A program made the translations under genes and the position numbers. From Pseudomonadaceae bacterium (GTDB lineage: Bacteria > Pseudomonadota > Alphaproteobacteria > UBA2136 > UBA6156), in contig CANHVX010000062.1 of the NCBI GenBank assembly GCA_947464215.1, positions 1 through 6,060 on the forward strand: a stretch of 6,060 bases of DNA. The letters run 5' to 3'. The notes beneath the pieces are model-generated. The model saw only the letters and a program-made list of their open reading frames with translations. It searched no databases and was not told where the DNA came from. This document shows, in pieces, positions 1-5,420 of this stretch (its first letter is position 1; each line of letters starts with the position of its first letter).

Positions 1-4
1 ATGG

Positions 5-14
5 CCCCCTTTTA
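5..14 (-). promoter_or_regulatory. Possible ribosome binding site of next minus-strand gene
   Basis: The minus strand reads TAAAAGGGGG and then CCAT at the very end of the window. A strong purine-rich Shine-Dalgarno so close to the edge suggests that a gene reading leftward starts within a few bases outside it. The gene after nrdA is often nrdB, the radical-generating small subunit, but nothing of its coding sequence is visible, so its identity is inference only. Confidence 0.3.
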
Positions 15-141
15 GACCTGCCAGCGCAGAGTGAAAAGAGGGAAAACGTGTAATTTCAACATGGGGTCAGTGGGTATTTATGTCACATGCCCAAAAATTC
101 TACTGTAAGTTATCCCCGATGCAGTTGACGGGAGATGAGGT

Positions 142-158
142 GGGGGAGATTCTCCCCC
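142..158. other. G5/C5 hairpin at the end of the small ORF
   Basis: GGGGGAG (142-148) pairs with CTCCCCC (152-158) over a 3-base loop, giving a 7-bp GC-rich stem. On the minus strand the stem begins at the last base of the TAG stop of the 27-codon ORF. No U-tract follows in either direction (ACCTCATC on the minus strand, TAGGTTC on the plus strand), so it is not a canonical intrinsic terminator. It could be an mRNA structure or processing site. Confidence 0.4.
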
Positions 159-241
159 TAGGTTCTTATAAGACTTTTGCCCAGGCGCCAAGGTTCAACA
201 AACCGAGGCCGGCAGAAATACAAAAGACGATCCCACGTCAT
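158..241 (-). CDS. Possible small ORF, 27 aa, unknown function
   Basis: The minus strand has ATG at 239-241, 27 codons and a TAG stop at 158-160. It is preceded by AAAGGAAC with the AAAGG core 8 bases from the ATG, a better Shine-Dalgarno than trmB has. The peptide begins MTWDRLLYF and ends LGKSLIRT; it is basic, has two Trp and one Cys, and has no obvious signal peptide or transmembrane helix. It lies 63 bases after the nrdA stop, on the same strand, and its stop codon abuts a GC-rich hairpin. It could be a translated small protein, a leader peptide for the next gene, or a chance ORF. I do not recognise it. Confidence 0.25.
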   Translation of the reverse strand: MTWDRLLYFCRPRFVEPWRLGKSLIRT

Positions 242-264
242 TGTAAGTTCCTTTCTTTAAGTTC

Positions 265-286
265 TCAGCCAGCTTATGCTGGCTGA
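265..286. terminator. Hairpin after nrdA, possible weak terminator
   Basis: TCAGCCAGC (265-273) and GCTGGCTGA (278-286) form a perfect 9-bp stem with a TTAT loop. It lies 18 bases beyond the nrdA stop codon. In the nrdA direction the stem is followed by GAACTTAAAG, which is not U-rich, so termination there would be weak and 3'-end protection or processing is equally possible. In the plus direction CTTCTTTT follows, closer to an intrinsic terminator for any rightward transcript. Confidence 0.4.
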
Positions 287-304
287 CTTCTTTTGGAAGC
301 TTGT

Positions 305-2119
305 TTACTGGCACGCCAAACATTCTTCATATTTTGCGCCGTCGGTGCCGGTGGCTTTCAGCTGAATCTGCGCTTTGGGGTGCCCGGCGGCTTGGGTGTC
401 TTTGCCGGGTAGGCTTACCACTTCGGCGCGCTGCAAGCTCTTGCTGCGGCAGTAGTAAAGGCTCTTGATACCCTTTTTCCACGCCATGTAGTGCAGCATG
501 TGCAGCTCGCGCTTGTGCACGTCGGCGGGCAGGAACAGGTTGAGGCTCTGCGCTTGGCAGATGAACGGCGTGCGGTCGGCGGCGTGTTCAATCAACCAGC
601 GTTGGTCAAGCTCAAAGGCGGTCTTGAAGACATCGCGCTCGGCGTCGGTGAGGACGTCGAGGTGCATCACGCTGCCGGCATTCACGGTGATGCTGGTCCA
701 GGTGTCTTCATCGTCGCGGCCGTATTTTTGCAGCACTTTTTTCAGGTGCTTGTTGCGCACGTTGAAGGTGCCTTCCAGCGTCTTGTGGTTGTAGCTGTTA
801 GAAGGGTAGGGCTCAATGCCGGGGCTCGCGTTGCCGCAATAGATGCTGCTGCTGGCATTGGGCGCAATGGCAATCTTGTGCGAGAAACGCTCTTTCACAA
901 GGGCTTCGGCGGCGTCGGGGTTGGGCCCGCGCTCGTCGGCCAGCTTCACGCTGGCGGCGTCGCAGCCGTCTTTAATGTGCTTGAACATTTTCTTATTCCA
1001 CACCTTGGCCATCACGCTTTCAAACGCGATGCCCTTGCTCTGCAAAAAGCTGTGGAAACCCATGGCACCAAGCCCCACGGCGCGTTCGCGCATGGCGCTG
1101 TAGCGGGCGCGTTCCATGCTGGCGGGTGCGCGGTCAATAAAGTCTTGCAGAATGTTATCCAAATAGCGCATCAGGTCTTCAATGAAGATAGGCTCCTTGC
1201 TCCATTCTTCAAAGCTTTCCAGGTTCACGCTGGAAAGGCAGCACACGGCGGTGCGCTCTTTGCCGTATTGGTCGGCGCCGGTGGGCAGCACAATTTCGCT
1301 GCACAGGTTGCTCATGCGCACGCGCAAGCCGGCTTTGTATTGGTATTCCGGCAGGTGCTTGTTGATGTTGTCGTAGTAAAGGATATAAGGCTCGCCCGTT
1401 TCAATGCGGCTGGTCAGAATGCGGATCCAGATGTCGCGGGCTTTGGCCTGTTTAATGGTGGCACCGGTCTTGGGGCTCTTCAGGTCATACAGCTCGTCTT
1501 TTTCCACCGCGTGCATAAAGGCGTCATCAATCACCACCGCGTTGTGCAGATAGAGCGCTTTCCGCTTGGGGTCGCCACCGGTCGGGCGGCGGATCTCAAT
1601 AAATTCTTCAATTTCCGGGTGCCACACATCCAAGTAAACAGCGGCGGCGCCACGGCGCTGGCTGCCTTGGTCAATGGCGCGGGTCATGGCGTCTTGCACC
1701 ACAATAAAGGGCACAATGCCGGTGGTTTTGCCGTTTATACCCACCTTTTCACCAAGGCTGCGCACTTGGGTCCAACGGGTGCCGATACCCCCGCCGTTGC
1801 TGGAAATCGCCACGTTTTCATTCCAGGTCGAGGTGATGCCATTCATCGAATCACCCACTTCGTTCAAAAAGCACGAAATCGGCAACGCGCGGGTGGCGCC
1901 ACCATTGGCCAGCACAGGTGTGGAAGGCACAAACCACAGCTTGCTCATATAGTCATAGAGGCGCTGGGCGTGCGCGGCATCGTCGGCATAGGCCTTGGCC
2001 ACGCGGGCAAACGCATCCTGCGGGCCTTCGCCGGGCAGCAGATAACGTTCGGCCAGGGTGGCGCGGCCAAAGTCGGTTAACAGGGCATCGCGGCCATAAT
2101 CAATTTGCACATCATACAT
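305..2119 (-). CDS. nrdA: Ribonucleoside-diphosphate reductase, alpha (large) subunit
   Basis: This is the catalytic subunit of class I ribonucleotide reductase, reducing ribonucleoside diphosphates to deoxy forms in the cytoplasm with a radical-generating beta subunit. Numbering is from the preferred ATG (604 aa). Active-site residues are visible: Cys83 in PISCF (E. coli C225), Asn271, radical Cys273 and Glu275 in SNLCSEI (N437, C439, E441), Cys293 in AVCCLSS (C462). Tyr555-Tyr556 in KSLYYCR is the radical-transfer pair (Y730, Y731). The tail CLACQ has the re-reducing cysteine pair in CxxC spacing. Only about 80 residues precede Cys83, so the N-terminal ATP-cone of E. coli NrdA (about 760 aa) is absent, as in the short alphaproteobacterial enzymes. 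The start at 2119 has AAAGGG 8 bases upstream and fits the family start (RDALLTDFG follows closely). In-frame alternatives are ATG at 2143 and GTG at 2158, both with poorer binding sites. Beta subunit not in window. Confidence 0.97.
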   Translation of the reverse strand: MYDVQIDYGRDALLTDFGRATLAERYLLPGEGPQDAFARVAKAYADDAAHAQRLYDYMSKLWFVPSTPVLANGGATRALPISCFLNEVGDSMNGITSTWNENVAISSNGGGIGTRWTQVRSLGEKVGINGKTTGIVPFIVVQDAMTRAIDQGSQRRGAAAVYLDVWHPEIEEFIEIRRPTGGDPKRKALYLHNAVVIDDAFMHAVEKDELYDLKSPKTGATIKQAKARDIWIRILTSRIETGEPYILYYDNINKHLPEYQYKAGLRVRMSNLCSEIVLPTGADQYGKERTAVCCLSSVNLESFEEWSKEPIFIEDLMRYLDNILQDFIDRAPASMERARYSAMRERAVGLGAMGFHSFLQSKGIAFESVMAKVWNKKMFKHIKDGCDAASVKLADERGPNPDAAEALVKERFSHKIAIAPNASSSIYCGNASPGIEPYPSNSYNHKTLEGTFNVRNKHLKKVLQKYGRDDEDTWTSITVNAGSVMHLDVLTDAERDVFKTAFELDQRWLIEHAADRTPFICQAQSLNLFLPADVHKRELHMLHYMAWKKGIKSLYYCRSKSLQRAEVVSLPGKDTQAAGHPKAQIQLKATGTDGAKYEECLACQ

Positions 2120-2127
2120 GACGTTCG

Positions 2128-2133
2128 CCCTTT
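2128..2133 (-). promoter_or_regulatory. Ribosome binding site supporting the nrdA start at 2119
   Basis: The minus strand reads AAAGGG, then 8 bases (CGAACGTC), then ATG at 2117-2119. The in-frame ATG at 2143 has GAGG only 2 bases away, and the GTG at 2158 has only an AGG 8 bases away. This favours the 2119 start, although it is not conclusive. Confidence 0.5.
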
Positions 2134-2231
2134 GTTTGTTCATATCCTCTATCGGCACCGGTTTGGCCTGTCAGGTGCCCAGCTGCAGAGACAGTCGTTC
2201 CCAAATCCCTGTGAGGGGCATTTAAAAGTTC

Positions 2232-2324
2232 GACATCCTACATTCGGGTCCGTCAGGGGCACACATCACCGCCGTTTATGCGGGGGCGGTGGGGTCACAG
2301 TCCGGTACTCACTCTCGGTTTCCC
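2232..2324 (-). promoter_or_regulatory. Candidate structured nrdA leader, weakly riboswitch-like
   Basis: On the minus strand, in order, are GGGAA (2320-2324), CCGagaGTGAGTaCCGG (2302-2318), CTG (2298-2300), CCCC (2291-2294), a 7-bp hairpin CACCGCC/GGCGGTG (2267-2291), GCCCCTG (2254-2260) and CCGAATGTAGGATGTC (2232-2247). The order recalls a cobalamin riboswitch core: GGGAA, then GTG-A-T-CCGG, CTG, CCC, then a GCCACTG box, then CCGGAAGYCAGGA. However, the GGGAAGG segment between the last two blocks is missing, there is a 3-base insertion, and the closing CCTGCC is absent. B12 riboswitches ahead of class I reductase genes are known in other bacteria, for example Streptomyces. The match is loose and may be chance. 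Confidence 0.2.
2267..2291. other. Hairpin in the nrdA leader
   Basis: CACCGCC (2267-2273) and GGCGGTG (2285-2291) are perfectly complementary, giving a 7-bp stem with an 11-base loop. No T-run follows on either strand, so it is not an intrinsic terminator. It lies about 150-175 bases ahead of the nrdA start and would be part of the leader RNA if the promoter is upstream of it. Confidence 0.45.
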
Positions 2325-2392
2325 AACATTGCCTCTCCTTACTACCTCCTTACAAGGGCCTCCAACATCTTGGTTTTGCGGTCAAGCATCGG

Positions 2393-2422
2393 ATTTTATG
2401 TCCCATCCTGCCCAATAAATAA
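2393..2422 (-). promoter_or_regulatory. Possible nrdA promoter (weak)
   Basis: On the minus strand TTATTT (2417-2422) and TAAAAT (2393-2398) are 18 bases apart, resembling a poor sigma-70 promoter. It would start nrdA transcription near 2386 and give a leader of about 265 bases. An alternative -10 (TATACT) lies inside the first NrdR-like site near 2486-2495, which would suit repression by NrdR better but lacks a good -35. I cannot decide between them. Confidence 0.2.
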
Positions 2423-2476
2423 TCACCTTCCCCATGCCACCACCCACTACCCCCTGTGTCTTTTTTCACCACCCCA

Positions 2477-2492
2477 CCACTACATATAGTAT
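2477..2492. promoter_or_regulatory. Candidate NrdR box (best match)
   Basis: CCACTACATATAGTAT matches the published NrdR-box consensus ACACWATATWTWGTGT at 13 of 16 positions by my hand count; mismatches are at positions 1, 7 and 15. NrdR is the repressor of ribonucleotide reductase genes in most bacteria and its boxes usually come in tandem. The site is about 360 bases upstream of the nrdA start. It also contains a -10-like TATAGT (plus strand) or TATACT (minus strand). Confidence 0.45.
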
Positions 2493-2505
2493 ATACACCC
2501 CACAA

Positions 2506-2552
2506 CCACCATATCTAGAACCGATGCGCAACAACCCCACAACATATGTGGA
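2506..2552. promoter_or_regulatory. Two further weak NrdR-like sites in tandem
   Basis: CCACCATATCTAGAAC (2506-2521) and CCACAACATATGTGGA (2537-2552) each match the NrdR consensus at 10 of 16 positions by my count. Alone they would be unremarkable, but with the better box at 2477 they sit at offsets of 29 and 31 bp, close to the roughly 30-bp spacing of tandem NrdR boxes, and all begin with CCAC. The region is rich in CCAC, so part of the regularity may come from composition. Confidence 0.3.
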
Positions 2553-2555
2553 TAT
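2547..2555 (-). promoter_or_regulatory. DnaA-box-like 9-mer
   Basis: The minus strand reads ATATCCACA, an 8 of 9 match to the DnaA box TTATCCACA. It overlaps the third NrdR-like site. DnaA is known to bind upstream of nrdAB in E. coli and couple it to replication initiation, so the position upstream of nrdA is sensible. A single 8/9 match is expected by chance fairly often. Confidence 0.25.
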
Positions 2556-2602
2556 CAGCGCGCCGGCTTGTCAGGGTGCGCGCACTCGGGTAGCAGGGGG
2601 GT

Positions 2603-3316
2603 ATGGAGAGCCAACGCACCCGCCCGCTTATCACCACAGGCCGCACGGCCAGCCGCCTCTCAGCGGCGCACAAGCATGCCATTCAGCAGGGGCTGGCGGC
2701 CTATGCGTTGCCAAGCCCGGTGCCGCAACCGCTGGAAGTCGAACTCGGCATCGGCAACGGCGGTGCCATGCACGCCCGGGCTTTGGCCAGTCCAGGCTGG
2801 CATTTTTTGGGCTCCGAGATTTACCTGAACGGCCTCAAAAGCCTGCTGCACACCTTAAAGGGCCAACGGGTGCCCAATCTCAGCCTCACCAGCGCCGATG
2901 CCCGCACGCTGCTGCAAACGCTCCCCACCGCCAGCGTGCAGCGGCTCCTAATTTTGTTCCCCGACCCCTGGCCCAAAGCCAGCCATCACAAGCGCCGCTT
3001 GGTGCAACCCGAGCTGCTCACCGCCGCCGCGCGGGTGCTCACGAAAGGTGGAGAACTCTGGGTGGTAACGGATTGGCCCGACTACGCCCTGCACACGCTT
3101 GCCACGGTGTATGGGCATCCGCAGTTTGCGCTGGCACAAACGGGGCTTCAGGCGCGCGAATGCAAGGTGAAGCCCGCCACGCGCGGCGGCGATGATAGCG
3201 TGCTGGGGCCACATCACTTGGCTACCCCTCCCGCTTGGTGGGCACCCACCAAATATCAGGAAAAGGCGGCGGCACAGGGGCGCCAACCGTGGTTCATCAG
3301 CGCGGTGCGGGTGTAA
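2603..3316 (+). CDS. trmB: tRNA (guanine-N7-)-methyltransferase
   Basis: The 237-aa protein, close to the 239 aa of E. coli TrmB, methylates N7 of G46 in the tRNA variable loop using S-adenosylmethionine, in the cytoplasm. The class I methyltransferase fold shows the SAM-binding motif ELGIGNGG (residues 47-54), GSEIYLNGL (70-78), the hallmark FPDPWPKASHHKRR (119-132) and TDW (156-158). The C-terminal TxxE motif, usually TRYE or TKFE, reads TKYQ (216-219): the conserved Glu is Gln, with a Glu one position later. An in-frame TAG at 2591-2593 rules out an upstream start, and the next Met is residue 55, inside the SAM-binding motif, so ATG 2603 is secure. Its ribosome binding site is poor: AGGGGGGT directly abuts the ATG. 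It is divergent from nrdA and convergent with rpoD, and appears monocistronic. Confidence 0.95.
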   Translation: MESQRTRPLITTGRTASRLSAAHKHAIQQGLAAYALPSPVPQPLEVELGIGNGGAMHARALASPGWHFLGSEIYLNGLKSLLHTLKGQRVPNLSLTSADARTLLQTLPTASVQRLLILFPDPWPKASHHKRRLVQPELLTAAARVLTKGGELWVVTDWPDYALHTLATVYGHPQFALAQTGLQARECKVKPATRGGDDSVLGPHHLATPPAWWAPTKYQEKAAAQGRQPWFISAVRV

Positions 3317-3317
3317 A

Positions 3318-3360
3318 GCACGGTAAAAAAAACCGCCCCAAAGGGCGGTTTTTTCTGTGC
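3318..3360. terminator. Bidirectional rho-independent terminator between trmB and rpoD
   Basis: AAAAAACCGCCC (3327-3338) and GGGCGGTTTTTT (3343-3354) form a 12-bp stem with a CAAA loop, so each strand has a GC-rich core followed by a run of U. An outer 6-bp helix (3318-3323 with 3355-3360, one G-U wobble) can extend the stem across a 3-base bulge. It begins 2 bases after the trmB stop and ends 7 bases before the rpoD stop, ending both convergent genes. Confidence 0.95.
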
Positions 3361-3367
3361 CGTAAGG

Positions 3368-5374
3368 CTAGTTTTCGGCATAGCTCTTAATACCGCGCGC
3401 CCGGGTCGGGTGGCGCAGTTTTTTTAGCGCCTTGGCTTCAATCTGGCGGATACGTTCCCGCGTCACATTGAACTGCTGGCCCACTTCTTCCAACGTGTGG
3501 TCGGTGCTCATCCCAATCCCAAAGCGCATGCGCAGCACACGCTCTTCACGTGGGGTGAGGCTGGCCAAAATCTTGGTCACCCCATCGCGCAGGTTGCTTT
3601 GCACGGCGGCGTCCAAAGGCATCACGGCATTTTGGTCTTCAATGAAGTCGCCCAGGGTCGAATCTTCTTCATCCCCCACCGGTGTCTCCAGAGAAATCGG
3701 CTCCTTGGCGATTTTTTGCACTTTGCGCACTTTGTCCACCGGCATGTTAAGCTTTTTGGAAAGCTCTTCTGGCGTCGGTTCGCGGCCCAGCTCGTTCATC
3801 ATTTGGCGTTGGGTGCGGTTCATTTTGTTGATGGTCTCAATCATGTGAACCGGAATGCGGATGGTCCGCGCCTGGTCGGCAATACTGCGCGTAATCGCCT
3901 GGCGGATCCACCATGTCGCATAGGTCGAGAACTTGTAGCCGCGGCGGTATTCAAACTTGTCCACCGCCTTCATGAGGCCGATGTTCCCTTCCTGAATCAG
4001 GTCGAGGAACTGGAGGCCACGGTTCACATATTTTTTGGCGATAGAAATCACCAGGCGCAGGTTGGCTTCCACCATTTCGGTCTTGGCCACACTGGCTTCG
4101 CGCTCGCCCTTGCGGATGGTGCCCACCACGGTCTTGAACTCCGCCAATGTCAACCCATAGGGTTTGGCCATATCCGTCAACTTGTCGATGCCAGCTACAA
4201 ACGCCTTTTCAATATCAGCCAGGCCTTTTGCAGTTTTTTTGTCTTTTTTGGCCAAAGCAGCCAAAATAGCCTGGGCATCATCTTCATGGCCCACATAGGC
4301 GTCAAGGTAGTCCATACGGTTTACGCCGCATTTATCTACCACCAGACGCATCAGTTCGCCTTCGCTCTTGGTAATGGCGCGCGAAATCTCAAACATCGGC
4401 TGCATCAGCTCATCCACGCGGTTGTTGGTCAGCGGGATCTCGCGCATAATTGGCTTCATCTGCTCAATCAGCGCGGCATGTTTTTTCGTGAGTTTCGGGT
4501 CAGCGGGCAGCTTGGCCATGCGCTTGGCGTCCAGTTTTACCAGCTCATCCACCAGGGGCGTCAGTTTGGCAAACAGTTCCATCAGGCGGGGCAGAAGCTG
4601 GGCTTCCATCGCCGCAAGGCTCATGATTTCATTTTCTTCGTCGTCACTGTCGCCAGCCTCCGAGCCATCTTCGCTGGGCTCTTTGGGCTCCACCGGAGAA
4701 CCAAGGTCAGCGCTGGCCACCACGCTGGGGGCGCCGTCATCAATCAGTTCGCCGTCTTTGGCGTTCAGCACGTCTTCGCTTTGGGCCAGTTCTTGCTGGC
4801 TGGGCCCCAGGGCGGCAGCAAGGTCAACCACATCGCGCAAAAAGCGCTTGGCTTCTAACACTTGGCCGAACCACTCCACCACCTTGTCGTAGCAGTAGGG
4901 GCTGGAAAAAAGGCCATCATTCAGCTTGTGTTTGCCGGCTTCAATGCGCTTGGCCAGCTCCACTTCGCCTTCGCGGGTCAGCAATTCCACGCTGCCCATT
5001 TCGCGCAGATACATCCGCACGGGGTCATCGGTGCGGCCGTAGTCGTCGGCCACGGCGTTGGCGGGCTGGGCGGGGCGCACGGCGTTGCCAAAAAAGTTGG
5101 GGTGGGTGGCCAGGGTGTCAATTTCACCCTCTTCGCTGTTTTTGGGGGTCAGGGGGGCGCCAACCACCACGGCCATGTCTACATTGTCATCGTCATCGTC
5201 GGTGGCCAGCACGGTGTCATCGGCCAGGGGTGGGGTGGGGGCGTCATCGGCCAGCAGCTCGGCGGCCAGCAGATCGTCTTCTACCAGCAACGTGTCATCA
5301 ACGGGGGCTGTGGCATGCGCAGACGTGTTTTTTCCGGTGCGAGCCGGGGTGTTCGGTGTGTGTGGGTTAACCAT
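3368..5374 (-). CDS. rpoD: RNA polymerase primary sigma factor RpoD (sigma-70)
   Basis: The 668-aa protein is the housekeeping sigma factor directing RNA polymerase to -35/-10 promoters. Region 1.2 is at 114-147, the non-conserved region at about 150-420 with an acidic stretch at 236-249, region 2 at about 430-505, region 3 at about 506-582 including the finger (SLETPVGDEED) and region 4 at about 590-655. Promoter-contact residues match E. coli: Trp488, Trp489, Gln492 and Thr495 (W433, W434, Q437, T440) for the -10; Arg639, Glu640 and Arg643 (R584, E585, R588) for the -35. The first 110 residues are an acidic, Asp/Ala/Pro/Leu-rich low-complexity stretch with a run of seven Asp; I cannot recognise region 1.1, which in relatives has a folded motif near GYVTxDELN. 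Start: ATG 5374 with GAGGAGG 9 bases upstream. It follows dnaG by 46 bp and ends at a terminator shared with trmB. Confidence 0.98.
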   Translation of the reverse strand: MVNPHTPNTPARTGKNTSAHATAPVDDTLLVEDDLLAAELLADDAPTPPLADDTVLATDDDDDNVDMAVVVGAPLTPKNSEEGEIDTLATHPNFFGNAVRPAQPANAVADDYGRTDDPVRMYLREMGSVELLTREGEVELAKRIEAGKHKLNDGLFSSPYCYDKVVEWFGQVLEAKRFLRDVVDLAAALGPSQQELAQSEDVLNAKDGELIDDGAPSVVASADLGSPVEPKEPSEDGSEAGDSDDEENEIMSLAAMEAQLLPRLMELFAKLTPLVDELVKLDAKRMAKLPADPKLTKKHAALIEQMKPIMREIPLTNNRVDELMQPMFEISRAITKSEGELMRLVVDKCGVNRMDYLDAYVGHEDDAQAILAALAKKDKKTAKGLADIEKAFVAGIDKLTDMAKPYGLTLAEFKTVVGTIRKGEREASVAKTEMVEANLRLVISIAKKYVNRGLQFLDLIQEGNIGLMKAVDKFEYRRGYKFSTYATWWIRQAITRSIADQARTIRIPVHMIETINKMNRTQRQMMNELGREPTPEELSKKLNMPVDKVRKVQKIAKEPISLETPVGDEEDSTLGDFIEDQNAVMPLDAAVQSNLRDGVTKILASLTPREERVLRMRFGIGMSTDHTLEEVGQQFNVTRERIRQIEAKALKKLRHPTRARGIKSYAEN
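5184..5254 (-). repeat. Low-complexity Asp-coding repeat at the rpoD 5' end
   Basis: GTCATCGGCCAG occurs twice in direct orientation (5216-5227 and 5243-5254, offset 27 bases or 9 codons), encoding two LADD units, next to a run of GAY codons giving consecutive Asp residues. The pattern suggests expansion by slippage within the acidic N-terminal extension of RpoD. It keeps the reading frame. Confidence 0.55.
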
Positions 5375-5383
5375 AGCCAGGGG

Positions 5384-5390
5384 CCTCCTC
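5384..5390 (-). promoter_or_regulatory. Ribosome binding site of rpoD
   Basis: The minus strand reads GAGGAGG followed by 9 bases and ATG at 5372-5374. It is the strongest Shine-Dalgarno in the window and fixes the rpoD start, hence the length of the unusual N-terminus. Confidence 0.85.
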
Positions 5391-5420
5391 TTACGGGCAG
5401 TGCAACATGTTGAACCTTCG

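Larger units (their letters stand above)
1..304. other. Intergenic region downstream of nrdA
   Basis: This 304-base stretch has no recognised gene. It holds a 9-bp hairpin just after the nrdA stop (265-286), a possible 27-codon minus-strand ORF (158-241), a G5/C5 hairpin overlapping that ORF's stop codon (142-158), a perfect 10-bp palindrome TCTTATAAGA (164-173) and an A/G-rich stretch at the left edge. A 68-codon plus-strand ORF (80-286) has no convincing ribosome binding site and ends inside the first hairpin, so I do not call it. The length suggests that the next minus-strand gene has its own promoter or leader, but I could not find a convincing -35/-10 pair. Confidence 0.6.
2120..2602. 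other. Divergent nrdA-trmB regulatory region
   Basis: A 483-base intergenic stretch separates two divergent genes, long for an otherwise compact window. Positions 2421-2520 are strikingly strand-biased: the plus strand has only 5 G in 100 bases and many CCAC units. The right half (2477-2555) holds NrdR-box-like and DnaA-box-like sites. The left half (about 2160-2390) would be an nrdA leader if transcription starts near 2386, and contains a 7-bp hairpin and other potentially folded segments. No ORF with a credible ribosome binding site was found inside, apart from the two alternative nrdA starts at its left end. Confidence 0.6.

Noticed and set aside
80..286. 68-codon plus-strand ORF in the left intergenic region
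   Set aside because: It has no convincing Shine-Dalgarno, no recognisable domain, and its stop codon lies in the hairpin after nrdA. It cannot be excluded, but nothing supports it.
491..2080. 529-codon plus-strand ORF antisense to nrdA
   Set aside because: It is the complement of a GC-biased gene with unambiguous catalytic motifs; the translated product is Val/Ala/His/Gly-rich shadow sequence with no recognisable domain.
2165..2179. Interrupted palindrome GGCCTGTCAGGTGCC near the upstream nrdA start
   Set aside because: The centre is a single base, so it cannot fold as a hairpin; as an operator it matches no motif I know and is short enough to be chance.
2265..2300. ACGGCGGTGATG on the minus strand, resembling part of an FMN riboswitch
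   Set aside because: The other conserved FMN-element blocks are absent, and the match is explained by the CACCGCC/GGCGGTG hairpin.
2434..3195. 253-codon plus-strand ORF overlapping trmB in another frame
   Set aside because: The product is a Pro/His/Arg-rich low-complexity sequence; trmB in the other frame has all family motifs. Its start lies in the C/A-rich intergenic tract with no ribosome binding site.
3497..4858. 453-codon plus-strand ORF antisense to rpoD
   Set aside because: It is a shadow of the highly conserved rpoD frame, with His/Phe/Gln-rich composition typical of antisense frames and no domain.
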